From assembly GCA_001643675.2 (NCBI GenBank), contig LSRY02000008.1, forward strand, positions 2,501-66,500: 64,000 nucleotides of DNA, given 5' to 3'. Below, one piece after another: positions 21,385 to 33,562 of the stretch. This DNA is from Monocercomonoides exilis (Eukaryota > Preaxostyla > Oxymonadida > Polymastigidae). Both the position numbers and the translations under genes were made by a program. The notes beneath the pieces were generated by a model. That model was given only the letters and a program-made list of their open reading frames with translations. It was not told the DNA's origin and ran no database searches. Positions within the stretch are counted from its first letter, which is position 1. Every line of letters begins with the position of its first letter.

Positions 21385-24005
21385 ATGTCAGACGAACAGT
21401 TCTCGCAAGATGATAACGGGATATTATGTTTTATTGATAAAGAATTAGATGGATTTGATGGAACGTTAAAACTTCATGAAGAAGTGTGTTATAATTTTTC
21501 AATGATATATAACGGAAAGACAATTTATTTTTGATTTATAACTAAGGATTTTATTGTTCATGAAATTGATGAAGATGGCTGCATAGTGCGTCTAACAAAT
21601 TTTGAAATACCAAAAGCTATCAATTCATTGAAAAAGGAAGACAATTCTAAACTACAGCCTCAAAATTATAATCATGAGGAATCACTTATGGTATGTGAAG
21701 GAATATTACATTTTTATGTTATCTTAAAGATTATATGAGGCTTTTTTTACAGAAATTGATATTGATGAGAATTCAAAAAGTAGATTCACAAATTGGATAA
21801 AAAATCTATTTTCCATTGATGGAAACATAAACTGGGAAGAAAAGACAACGAATGCAGACATGGAATTTGAAGTTTCCACGATTTTTTATGTAGATTTTTC
21901 AGATTTTTTTATGATAGCCTTGTTCAGACAAGCAAAAGAGAACAAAAATTCATCAGAAGATAAGAGAATATTTTCCTTTTTTGAGTTCTGGTTTGTTGAT
22001 TGTGACTAAAATTTAATATTTACTTTTTATTTTGCATGCTTCAATAGATTCTCTTGGCCCAGGGGTAATTAGAGCATTTTTGAATGAAAAATCTCAGTCC
22101 TTTTTTAAGAAGTGGAAATTATGTATGATAAGAATTTCAACATTTGAAAGTTTTTCAATGAATCTTTTTAAAAAAATATGCTTTTCTACATTTTTGTTTG
22201 CAATTTTTATTTAATGCATAAAACAAAAAATTTTCAACTTTCAAACAGGTAAAAGCGAAGAAACCAAAAAAAGTGATAAAGAAAGCAATGAAGACAAAGA
22301 GCAGAAGAGTGAAGAGGCATCTGAAGAGAACAAACAAGAGAATTGCTTGAATGAGCAGGACATTTTGGAAGAAACTCATTCTTCGCTTTTAAGCTCATTT
22401 CAAATTCCCCAAAAAAGAACGAGTTTTTGTTTGGATTCAGAAAAACATTCAAATTTAACAGCAGATGAAATTGGAATTTCTTCATCATCATCATCACCTT
22501 CTTCTTCTTCTTCTTCTTCTTCTTCTTCAATTGAATGCACAACAACCCCATCAGACAATATCAGCCCATCCTCTTCGTCTGCCTCAGTCAACGCTCCTCG
22601 TTCTTCTTCCCGCCGTTCGCACAACCCAAAGCAAAGAAAGCTCCAAAAGGAAAGAGAAAGAGAGAAGGAGAAGGAGAACGTTAATTCAACTGGATTGCCG
22701 GCAAAAGGATATGACAGAAGAGGAGCGCCAAACGAGCAGGGAGACTTTTTGGTGGCTGTGCTGTACAAACAGAAGGCAGACACCATCAGCGCTGCTCAGA
22801 GCATCAGAAGAGCCATCGGGTGTGTGTGTGTGTGTGTATGAAGCTGAATGTGTATTTGAATGTGATTGAATGAAAAGATTTGATTTATGTTTATGTTGAA
22901 TGGTTGATATGAAAGAGCAGAGTGAGATGAGATTGTTCGTATTGTCTGTTGTTTAAAGTTCAAAGAGAATTATGTGAATGAGTTTTGATGATGTTAAAAT
23001 TAATAATCGTTTTTTTTCTTTTTAATTAAAACTTCATCATTTTATGAAATTTTATTATTATTATTATTATTCTCTTTCAATATTTTCCTTTTTTTTTTTT
23101 TGTTTTTTGTTTTTTGTGTTTCTATGTGATTTTAAAGATGCTGTGCAAAAGCAATCACTTTTGCAGGGACAAAAGATCGAGTTGCTTGCACATCACAAAA
23201 AGTGGCTCTGTCAAGAATTAACCCTCGTTTGTTGAGAAACCTCTTTCATTCAAATATTCCTAATTGATTTTAATTAAAATGAATAATAATGAAATTATAT
23301 TTTATTATTATTGTTGTTGTTGTTGTTGTTTTGTTTTGTTTTTTGTTTTTTTTTAAATTTCATTTTAGAAGCAGCGTTGAGTGTGAATAGAGCGTTTCCC
23401 AATATTTTTCTGGGGAACTTTTCTTATTCACATTCTGGAATGCGTCTTGGAGAACTCAGCGGAAATAGATTCTCAATTGTAATAAGGTTGGATTTATAGT
23501 CAAAATTTAATATTTTATTTATATTTATTTATATTTATTGATAAATATTATTTATTTGTTTAATTATTTTATTTTATTTTATTTTATTCTTTTTCACATT
23601 GATTTGCATTTTCAAACAGAAACATCAACAAAAATGAGGAAATTGTCAATGCCGCAATGAAAAGTGTAGCTGAACATGGGTTCATTAATTATTTTGGAGA
23701 ACAAGTTTTGTTTCAATCTTTTTAATAATTAAATATATTTTCATTTTATTCTTTTTCTATTTAAAATAAAAATTTATATCAACTTTATCTTTTTTGGTTT
23801 ATCTTTAAATTCATTCTTTCTTATTGTTCAAATGAATTTTTTATTTTTTTTTAGCGTTTTGGAACAGGCTCAATCAAAACACATGTCATTGGCAAAGTGA
23901 TGCTGCAGGGCGATTGGGAAGGAGCTGTCAGACTCATTTTGGCTCCTCATCCATCTGGTTTGTGGAGAGGGAGAGAGGGAGAGAGAGAGAGAGAGAGAAA
24001 GAGAA

Positions 24006-24044
<39 letters not shown>

Positions 24045-24653
24045 GAAATTAAAGAGAAATAAAATAATGAAGATTTTTATCGTTTTGATATTTGATTTTT
24101 TTATTAAATTGTTATTCTCTCAATATTTCTTTCTGTTTTTAGATACTCCGCGTATTGCTGAAGGGAAAAAGCTTCTTTTCGAAAAAGGAGTTATATCGAC
24201 ACTGCAAAGGTTTTTATTCGTTGCGTTTTAACTAATTTGAAATAACTATTATTTTTTGTATTTTTTAATTAAATTCCTTTTTTCTTTGTTTTCGTTTTTC
24301 TATCTGTCTATCTATCTTTCTATCTATCTATCAATTTTTTTGTATATGTATATCTTTCTTTCTAAATATTCTTTTCTTCTTTTCTTCTTCCTTTTTTCCT
24401 TTTTTCCTTTTTTTTTTTCTTTTCCTTTTTTCCTTTTTTCCTATTTGTTAATATCTTCATTGAATATCATCTTTCCCAATGAAATGAACATCCATCACAA
24501 AATGAGTGCTCTCCCTCGTTCGCATCAGATTGAACGGTCGCTTCTGTTTGGACTGGAAAAATACGGAGCAACAAACTATTGGAATGCTCTTAGCCAACTC
24601 CCACGGCATTTGAGACTGCTATATTTACACGGTTTGTTTTGGGGGAAGTGGAA

Positions 24654-24723
<70 letters not shown>

Positions 24724-26532
24724 AATTTTATTAATGAAATGTATTTGATGTATTGTAATCATCTGCAATTTTTCTATCTATTTTATATGAATGGAATATT
24801 CTTCCCAATCTGTCTAATTTTTTCTTCTTTTCTATTCTTTTCTATTTAATCTCTTATCATTTCAGCATATCAGAGCGTGATATTCAACAAAATGGCGTCT
24901 GTTCGGATTGAAACATACGGCGCATCTGAATGTGTTGAAGGGGATTTGGTGTTTGCTGATGAAGAAGAGGCAAAAGAAGAAGAAGAGCAAACATTGTCTC
25001 GAAGACAAAGAAGAAAAAGAGAAGGGAAAATGAAGAAATTCAATGAAAAAGCAGCAGAAACAGCAGGTGGCAGCGTTTTGAAAAAGATTTGGATGGAAAA
25101 CGGGAAAGAATACAATTCAGAGGGAGACGCCGAATGGGCACACGAATCAAAGAAGAAGAGAAAAGTGTGAATGAAAAGAGGAACTTGTGTTTGAGCAAAT
25201 AGAAGAAGAATTTCTTGTTTTTGATGATATTTCAATGAAATTTCAGCAAAATACAAACAAAATTATTATTCCTATTTTCTTTTTAATCCATTTTTTTATT
25301 ATTATTATGATTATTTGTATTTTCTGTTTATTTCATCCTTTCTCTAAACAATTAAGGTCAAAGTACTTTCCAAAGAAGAAGCCGAAAGTGGGAAATACAA
25401 AATCACCGACGTGATAATTCCGCTCCCCGGCGCTTCCACAATTCTGCCCCAAAATAAAGTTGGCGAAATTGCTTCTGCAATTTTGAAAGAAGATGGCACG
25501 TTTGATGCACTGATGACTAAAAGAGACGAAAAGTGTGTTTTGAGAGAAAAATGGGAGAATATTGCATTTGAAGAAAATTCTTTGAAATTTATTCAAATTG
25601 AATTTTAAAAAAATCTATATGTATTTAGTATTTTTTACATTTTATTGATAAGTTTTCACATAATGTCATTTTTTTGAATTCTTTTCTTTCCTTCTTTTTT
25701 TTTTAATCAGAGACACTTCATTCTTTCTCGAAGGAGATTACAGAAAGCTTATCGAAAAGCCATACAAAATGACTTGGTTTGCTTTTAGAAGAAATAATAT
25801 TGCTGTATAATTGTTTGAATGATTGAAACATTCAAATATACATTTGATTTTTTTGTTTTTCTTATTTATTTTCTTATTTATTTATTTATCATGTTTTTTA
25901 TTTCTTTTTCATGCAACCTTCTTCTTTAGGAAGTGTATTTCATACAAAAGTGACGATGAAATATTCACAAGACGTGACATCGATGATATTAATCTTCCTT
26001 CAAATACTCAAAAAGCAGACTTAACAGGAACCAAAGAGTCGATTCCTTCTCTTCCTCCTTCTGCTTCTTCCTCTTCTGCTTCTTCTTCTACTTCTTCTTC
26101 TACTTCTTCTTCTACTTCTTCTTCTTCTTCCTGTGATTCAACTTCAGAATCATCAGAATCACTCAAATTGGCATGTCTTGCCAGTTTTTCTCTTCGAACA
26201 AGCTGCTATGCAACTGTCATGCTTCGGTTTGTTTCTGAATCATTTTCCTTTCCTTTTCTTATTTATCATGTGTTCTTTTGAAATTTTTTATTCCTTTACT
26301 CTTTTTCTCTTTCAACCATTCATCCATTTTTTTCCCTGAACTCAACATTTATTTCCATTCTTCTTTTCCTCCAAAATCATTCGTTCAAACAAACATTTTA
26401 ATTTTCAGTGAAGTTATGAAGATTCAAAACACACAGGAACAAACAGCTGAAACGGCTCTGGAAAATACAGAAGAATTGGCAGTTGATGAAGATAACGACG
26501 AAAATGAAGGAAATGTGGAAGAAAATGCATGA
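21385..26532 (+). CDS. PUS7: tRNA pseudouridine synthase, TruD/PUS7 family
   Basis: Sixteen exons were traced: 21385-21483, 21547-21690, 21740-22001, 22048-22122, 22249-22819, 23138-23226, 23369-23486, 23620-23704, 23855-23957, 24143-24209, 24507-24631, 24866-25164, 25357-25532, 25711-25776, 25930-26226, 26409-26532. They total exactly 900 codons. TruD signatures appear in order: GFDGTLK and DFIVHEIDEDG at the N-terminus, FAGTKDR with the catalytic Asp about 397, GMRLGELSGNRFSIVIR, then NYFGEQ joined across an intron to RFGTGSIKTHVIGK, LPRHLRLLYLHAYQS, GDYRKLIEKP and the C-terminal SCYATVMLREVMK. PUS7 isomerises uridine to pseudouridine in tRNA and other RNAs. Low-complexity inserts (poly-Ser in exons 5 and 15, acidic in exons 5 and 12) lie between core motifs. 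The exon 3 donor (GTGACT) is atypical and is the least certain junction. Confidence 0.93.
24656..24721. repeat. (AAAT)n microsatellite in PUS7 intron
   Basis: About 16 AAAT units lie immediately downstream of exon 11 of PUS7, inside the intron. Confidence 0.95.
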
Positions 26533-26682
26533 AGAGAAACAATAAAGTATCGATGAATATTTTTTTATGATAAATCACTTTTTCGTTGTTAAGTTAAAAT
26601 GAAAAAAAATGAAATGGATGCTTGAATTATTCTATTATGTTTTATTTTTCTTGGTTTTTAATTAATGATTCTATTCACAAGG

Positions 26683-27144
26683 TCAACGATAAACCTGATT
26701 TAAGCAAAAAAAAATGCGTTTTAAATTGATGAATTTAGCAAATGATGCATACGAGATTAGTGACCATATGAAGCAAACGACAAAAAATCCAAGTTTTAAA
26801 TAATGCATTTTCTTTTGCTGATTCAAGACATCATTCCTTCTTAATTCCATGCAATCAAAAAGATGTTTCTTTTTATAAAGTTGCCTGAAATTAAATGCAA
26901 CCAAGCAAATGTTAAACAAGGCAAATATCCATTTTCTGATAAAAAGAAGGAACAATGTAATGACTGCATGAATAACATATTCCGGTAGTAAAAAGGGATT
27001 TATCTGATCGCATAGATCTTTTGCAGAAATGGCATCTGCTTCCAAATCTCCGAGAGTTGTCGTTATGTATAATTCCCAAAAACAAAGCAAAAGAAATATA
27101 AAGAAAATAAAGCCACCAGCAACAACAACTCCTGTTGTAATCAT
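26683..27144 (-). CDS. Cornichon/Erv14-family ER cargo receptor
   Basis: A single-exon 153-residue frame, the family's usual length, was started at the ATG that puts a hydrophobic segment (ITTGVVVAGGFIFFIFLLL) at the N-terminus as in cornichons; a longer frame upstream exists but does not fit. Diagnostic blocks are TTLGDLEADAISAKDLCDQ, then INPFLLPEYVIHAVITLF (family: L-N-x-L-V-L-P-E-Y-x-x-H), a second membrane segment around WIFALFNICLVAFNF, and a final one in KLGFFVVCFIWSLISYASF. Cornichons select membrane cargo into COPII vesicles at the endoplasmic reticulum. The gene is convergent with PUS7 (150 bp between stops) and divergent from the Swi5 gene (about 216 bp between starts). Confidence 0.88.
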   Translation of the reverse strand: MITTGVVVAGGFIFFIFLLLCFWELYITTTLGDLEADAISAKDLCDQINPFLLPEYVIHAVITLFLLFIRKWIFALFNICLVAFNFRQLYKKKHLFDCMELRRNDVLNQQKKMHYLKLGFFVVCFIWSLISYASFAKFINLKRIFFCLNQVYR

Positions 27145-27360
27145 TGTACTACTAATAAAAATTGTTGAAATAAATCTTTCGATAAACATATTAGCAAAAG
27201 CAAACCGCAAAAAAACAAAAAAAGTTGATCTTAATTTAACCCTCTATAAGTATTTCAAAAAATATGAATAAAAATGCACTTCGCTTTATTGTTTATATAT
27301 CTATTTCATGAGTCCAATTAAAATCAGAAATAATGAAATTTGAATTAAAAATTGGTTGCA

Positions 27361-27973
27361 ATGGATCTTGTCGAAAAGTGTTCAGGTGTAATTTTGGAAG
27401 GAAAAAGGCCTTATTCCTTTGATGAACTTATAGAACAATTTTCAATTACAGAAGATCAAGAAAAAGTTTATGATTTGTTGAAACAAAGAGAAGATATTGC
27501 ACATCATGTTTATCAAATAGAACATGAATCAGTGACGTTATTTTGGAGAAATGATCTCCGAAAAGAACATGCTAAGCAACATCTGACATGCTGGATAAAA
27601 AAATCTAACTCTGTGTGATTGTTTTTTGTTGTTTTGTTTTTAAGAAATTTATTTTGATTTTTTTAAGATTTTGAGTAATCATTTGTCAAAGAAAAGTGCC
27701 ACTGATTCGAGGTATTTGCTTTTTTGACATATTATGTTACATATTCTTTTTAGCCTTCCAAAATCCCAAGAGGTTATTGATGCGCTTCACAGATACAACG
27801 ATCTCAAAGATGCCGCTCAACTTTTGCTTGGAAAATATGGTAATTAATTTGTATTTTTTCTTTTTATTGATGGAGTTTTTTTTTTGTCCTTTGACATTGT
27901 CTTTTTAGCGGAAGTTGAAGGAATGACAGTCAAGCAAATGTACGAGAAATTCGGTATTTCAATTGATGACTAG
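27361..27973 (+). CDS. SWI5: Swi5-family recombination mediator
   Basis: Four exons (27361-27612, 27668-27711, 27754-27839, 27909-27973) stay in phase and give 148 residues. The C-terminal 50 residues carry the Swi5 signature: ALHRYNDLKDAAQLLLGKYA, then EVEGMTVKQMYEKFGISIDD, closely following the family pattern (H-x-Y-N-x-x-K-D-x-x-Q-x-L-x-G-x-x-A). Swi5 pairs with Sfr1/Mei5 to stabilise Rad51 or Dmc1 filaments in homologous recombination. The first 84 residues (PYSFDELIEQFSITEDQEKV and onwards) are not part of the usual Swi5 domain and I do not recognise them. The donors are GTGTGA, GTATTT and GTAATT. Confidence 0.85.
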
Positions 27974-28244
27974 TTAAAAATATATCTCGCAATCAAAGTG
28001 TTGAATTTTTTACAATTGGCTTTTATGTTTCTTTTTGTTGAATGCTTGAGCTTTTTTTCTTTTGATATTTTTGTGTTTATTTGTTGAAAATAATGAAATA
28101 TTTACATATATATTCGAAATAGTTGATAAGAAATAAAAAATTCAAATTTTTTCAAAACAATAAAACAAAAAAAGCAATGCTAATGAAGATAAGGCATAAA
28201 AAGAGAAGTAAGATGCGTTTGTAACAAATATTTCAGATGTTTGT

Positions 28245-29902
28245 TTATCCATTGGCTTCATCGCTTATTTCGTTATTTCTCTTAGAGTTATGAGTGTTGG
28301 CTTCAATATTATCGTTATGTTCAGCACTTTCTTCATTCTCTGTCTCGTCAAACAGCTCGTCCTCACTTTCCTCCTGAAGTGACTGCAAGTCTTCATCGAT
28401 CATCTCTTCATCTAATTCGTTGTCGTCAAGCAAACTGTGCTCCACACGCAGAAGAAAGGGCTTGATGATGCACAAATAGAGCATCAAAGAGACAGCCAGC
28501 GCTGAAAGAAACACAAAAATGATTATTCCTGGTGTTGTTGGAAGGAAGAAGAGATGTGGTTAATTTGATGGTTATAATTGGAGGAAGAAAGGAAGGAGGG
28601 AAGGAAGATGAATTGAATGAATGAAAAAGAACAAATGATTTAATTAATTCATTGGATATGATGCAAAAAGGATAATGATGGAGGTTTGGGGAGGGGGGAT
28701 CATATGCAAAAGAAAGATAAGTTTTCAATGAAATAATTAAATAAATGTTAAAATGATAGAAACATACCGAATCCTCCAACAAGCCCTAAAACAGACTTTG
28801 CGGCGACTGTAGCGAATTGTTGTCTGTCTTTGTATGAAAAAGAGGCAGCAATCGTGAAACGTGCCATGAATGCAGTCATCGCCTGAGAAGATGAATATGT
28901 TTGGTTTCATCAAATTTGAATATGACAAATAGAAAAAGAGAATCAAATGGGAAATAAAATAAATATCATTAAAAGAAAATAAAATGTGTGTCTCTTGATA
29001 AATCGCTCGTTCATTTCTATGACATTTCTTTCAATGACGAACAAAATCTCTTTCTCCTCCTCTTCTTCTTCTTCTTCTTCCCTTTCCTCTTTTCTCTTTT
29101 CCCCCTCTCATCCTCGTCCTCATTCTCATTCTCATACAAATCTATCCTGCATAATCGTGTCCACCATCTTCCCCGGGCTGGCAAAGCACACAATTGCACA
29201 CACAAGTGCAGCTGCATCTGTGGCAATCAGGCAGACAACAAATAGCCACTGCTCGCAGCTTTCTTTCTGTTCTGACTGGCGCATCCATTCTGTTTGCGCT
29301 GCCCTCCACTCAGCGGAGCTTGTGTGGGGATGGTATTTGGATGAGGACGAAGACGAGCACGAAGATGAAGATGATGAAGAGGAGGAGGAAGAAGAAGATG
29401 ATGACGACGATGACGATGTTGAAGGAAGAGCTAATTGAGATGAAGTGGATGAGGTGTCTGTTGGAAGTGTTTGTGAAGAAGTGGGATTTGCAACTGATTT
29501 ATCTTCATTGCTGCTTCTTTCTTCTTCTTCTTCCTCTTCTTCACTTTCTCCAACTTCTTCGTATTCTTCTTCGTATTCTTCTTCATCTCCTTCAAGTGCT
29601 CTGTTTTCTTCTTCATTCCCATTCATCCTCCTTCCTCTTCTTCGCTTTCTTTCTTCGTTTCTTTCTTCTTCTTTCTTTTTCGATCCAAAACGAAGCAAAT
29701 CACCTTCGATTTCTCCGCTTTTCAGGTTTGATGTGCGCCTTCTTTCTTTTCTGTAGTTCCGGCTGTATGTTGCCGATATGCAGGAGACGAGAGAGAGGAA
29801 TAGAAAGACCCCTCCCCCAGCAATAAGGATGATGAAGGGCTGAATAAAAAGAATGAATGAATAAATGGATTAATGAGGGTTTGTACAGTCATTCAAACAC
29901 GA

Positions 29903-29938
<36 letters not shown>

Positions 29939-31237
29939 TATAATGATGATGGTAAAATTATCAAATGAATTACAAAAAATGAAAGGAGGGGGAAAAAAAG
30001 AGAGAAATTCAACAAAAATTGTATTGTTTCACAGAAAGTCTTTATACTCTTCAAAAATCCAGAATTCATATTGTCATACCCATCGAAAGAAATAAAAGCC
30101 CTAAGAAAGTGGATATTATCGACAGCCCCGCATTTTCCGTTCATAAAAAGAATTTCGGTTTTTTTCAGAAAATCAGAAATTATAATAATAAAAATGTAAA
30201 ATAAAAAGAAAAAGTTGTTTTTCCAAAAATCAAAATGATAAAAAAATAAATTCGCATTAAAACAAACAACATAATTATACAGAAATGTTCCGACGCCAAT
30301 TATAACTAGGCCAACTATCAGAAGCATTGCAGAAGAAAATGCAAAACTGGCTGCAAGAAAATCAGAGGGAAGGAAAAACACTTCAGTTGACGAGTGTTGC
30401 AATCCATTTTGACAGAATTCAAATTTTTAGCGGGACGAAAGCAGTGATAATAAATATATGCAAATAAATAATAATTGTTTTATTTGAATTTTTTATTCTG
30501 AGGGATATTCTGAAAAATGCACACAATTTATTATTACTGAACCAAGAAGAGTTAATATGACAAATAATGCAACGACTGCAAATACAATAACATTCCCCTG
30601 GATTGATTTAATTGTCTAAATTTTGAAAAGCAAACACGATTTATAAAAAGCTTGTTCAAATGGCAATAAACAAAACAAACGTTTTGGATGCATAAGAACG
30701 TATTTGGCTCGCATCTCAGCGGAGATATTTCACTTATAACCTCGATTCCATCCTTTGTTCCCGCAGCTTAAAGGAATATAAATAAAATGAAATTTGTGGT
30801 TTTGAAAACCTTTTGCATACCAACAATTAATAGAGAATTTGTCAAAAGCAATGCAAAGAATGCTCCCACAGCGATAAGCAGCATTATTACTGCAAAAAAC
30901 TCGTAAACGTACAAAAACTTTATCCCCCAACGTTTCTTCCTGTATATTCCTATTTTTTTTTATTTTTTGTTTCACTTTTTAAATTTGATACAAATGAAGA
31001 TACCTGCAAAAAATCCAAACGTTGATAGTAAAATCAAAATGATTGAAGACTTGTTATATTAAGGAATTGAATTTATGAATAAATAAAGATGCAAACAATT
31101 GATAAATAAATCAGCAATGGAAGCAATTTTTGGTGTGAAAAGCTTAAATAGCATATAACAACTCCTAACAGGAACTGAACTGCATTTAAAACAAGGAAAG
31201 TTGTTTGTAAATTATTCAGTACGCTGTTCGAGATCAT
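28245..31237 (-). CDS. Many-exon multi-pass membrane protein, unknown
   Basis: A start exon at 31237 encodes MISNSVLNNLQTTFLVLNA and a first membrane span. Further short exons follow near 31.0, 30.9-30.8, 30.76, 30.6 and 30.35 kb (VIMLLIAVGAFFALLLTN; GNVIVFAVVALFVILTLLG; MLLIVGLVIIGVGTFLYNY). A large exon (29839-29138) encodes PFIILIAGGGVFLFLSLVS, a basic-acidic-Ser stretch and WLFVVCLIATDAAALVCAI; then come 28882-28768 and the last exon 28501-28245. About eight membrane spans are predicted, with an acidic cytoplasm-like C-terminal tail. The spacing of the first four spans is reminiscent of tetraspanins, but no CCG motif was seen. The 30.3-29.84 kb junctions are not settled. No function is assigned. 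Confidence 0.6.
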
Positions 31238-31659
31238 AAACTCGAAAATCTAAAATATCTTAGAAAAATCAAAAGAAACTCTTTCTATTTCTATTTTAAT
31301 ATTTTATGATGGTTCAAAAAAATTTTTGATTTTCACAGTGTTCGCAAATTGATAAAAAAATTTAAAAAAATTTATTGTAGTTCATGAATTTTATTAACCA
31401 TTAATACTGAAATTCATTTGAACACATATTTTTCAAATTTTTAAATGAGGTATAAATCTACAATTTTAGAAAAATATTTATATTTGTTTCTTGTATTTTC
31501 TGCAAATTTATCATTGAGAGTCTAACATCGTCATGTATAATAATACAGAAAATTTAAAAAAATTGAGAGAAAGATAAGAAAAAATAAATTGGAACAGGAT
31601 TCAGAACGCAAAAGAATTCATTCCAATTTTGCTCTTCGAAAATGTTAAAAAATTTTTTT

Positions 31660-31970
31660 CTGGATTTATTTTGTTAAAATTTGTATAATTCTTATAAGGG
31701 GAGATATGTAATCTCAAGCTTATTCATTGAAAATAATGAGTTGTGAATAAACTTTTTGATCAAAATATATGAAAAGAATAAGTTCATTTTTTGAAACTCG
31801 TGTGAAATGACAAAACATAATGTTATGATATCAACAATTCCTGTTTTAAGATATGAAGACCTTTTTTATTTTTTAATCTGAGAAAGTTTTTAACAAAGTT
31901 ATGAGAGAAACAATTTAATTGTGCTCTGTGCAAAAAAAGCTTGAAAGTTCATATTTTTCCACAAATGGGA
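31660..31970. repeat. Dispersed repeat, copy 1
   Basis: By eye this aligns in direct orientation with 43,665-43,950; shared words include ATATGTAA, TTTTTTGATCAAA-like blocks, AGCTTGAA and GTTCATATTTT near the right end. Identity is roughly two-thirds. No coding capacity is seen. Confidence 0.5.
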
Positions 31971-32486
31971 CAAAAATATTTGCTTTTTGAATTATGTTCA
32001 ACACATTGCATTCAAAGATGTGACTCAACTATTGAAATTTTTATTGTCTAATTTTGCACGAGAATGTCAGAATTGAAGTTACAAGATAGAAGAAATGTTC
32101 TGAACAAATCATTTATTTATTCATAAATGCAAGAATTTTGTCCCATATGGGAGAAAACATAGAATGAAAAGTTTTTTTAAAGAATAAAGTATCAGAACTT
32201 TCTCACATATATTATTTTAATAACACAATTTGCATTTTCTAAATAAATAAGATTCTCATATTAACGAACATGAATCATTGATATTAAAACATTATGTTTT
32301 TTGACCTCACAAGTTTTAAAAAAAATTAAAAACATTTTTTAAAATATTTGTTCACAAATAGTTCATCAAAGATGCATGATTATTTAAGGAAAATGCCTGA
32401 AGTCCAATATTTCATCCCAAATAATAGATAATTAAACACAGGAGGATACGATTAAATTTGAGAACCAAAGAAATCCTATTTTTTTT

Positions 32487-32868
32487 CCTAAATACAGATA
32501 TCGCACAAAATACCTGACAAGATCGATTTCTCAATAACCGCAAGATGAATGATTCTGATAATTTTTTTAAAAAAATGCAACTCATCAATGCAAACTCAAT
32601 TGATTTACAAAACTTTTTGAGTAGCCTCATTTGTGCTCAGAAAAAAAATAATAATTGAAATCTCGGAGAAATAGAATTTTGAGTTTCTCCGAGATTTCGA
32701 AAATTATTTATTTAAAAATTTAGTCTACACGAAAATGTAATTCTTGTATATAAAATGAGTTTGTATTTATGAGATATATATTGAGGAAAATTATCAGAAT
32801 CATTCCTCTTGCGGTTATTGAGAAATCGATCTTGTCCGGAATTTTGTGCGATGTCCTGTATTTAATGC
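32487..32868. repeat. Foldback element with perfect central hairpin
   Basis: The left arm (about 32,487-32,575) and right arm (about 32,793-32,868) are reverse complements over about 75 bp; shared core words are TCTTGCGGTTATTGAGAAAT and ATCGATCTTGTC. Between them, 32,657-32,671 and 32,684-32,698 form a perfect 15-bp inverted repeat (GAAATCTCGGAGAAA) around a 12-nt loop. The arms are far more conserved than the spacer. No transposase or target duplication is seen. It could be a small foldback transposon or a structured RNA. Confidence 0.65.
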
Positions 32869-33562
32869 GATATCTGTTTATTGATCATTGGACCATCAGT
32901 GAAGTCAGTGACTGTCAATGGAGTCAGTTTCCTGCAGGGAAAGAATTTTCAATTAATTTATGAAACAAAGAAAAGTTCGAAAAATAAAAGAAAATGGATT
33001 AATTATTATTATTGAAATATTCAACGAAAATTCCAAAAATCTGAAAAAATATTTTTTTTTTTTCAAATACCAATACTGATACGGATTTTTAATCACTGAC
33101 GGACGTGGGAAAAATGTTTCAATCTGTAACACATGTTTACTTACAATATATTTTTTGAACATTTCTGATGGTTGTTCATATGATATCATAAATATCTTCA
33201 TCTTTATAAGCTTTTAATCCGATTTAACAGTGAACTGAGAAATAATAAAAAGTTGTCAACATATTCATTAAATCTCAAATATTTTGCACAATACCAAAAA
33301 GTTCTCCCTTTTTGATCAAAAAGTTATAAAAAAAGATAAAAATTTACTAATTATTTTATTTCTATTTGCGACAAATAAATAAGTTTGAATGACAAATGCA
33401 CAGTTTAAAGTTAAACTTTTAAAGTTATTTTTAAAACTTTGAAGATAATTTGTTTTTGTTATTTGACTTATGAAAACAAACATAAATTCTCTTTTTTATC
33501 ATCACGTTTAATGAAATTCAGGAGCCTTTGATATCAGAAAAGTTTACAAGTGTGCCGTTGTG

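Larger units (their letters stand above)
31238..33540. other. AT-rich spacer with repeats
   Basis: No gene is supported. It contains a dispersed repeat (31.66-31.97 kb) also found at 43.67-43.95 kb, a foldback structure (32.49-32.87 kb) and a 12-bp palindrome TCCCATATGGGA near 32,145. Confidence 0.6.

Noticed and set aside
22819-22840. GT repeat as an independent regulatory element
   Set aside because: It begins exactly at the exon 5 donor of PUS7 and is most simply the start of that intron.
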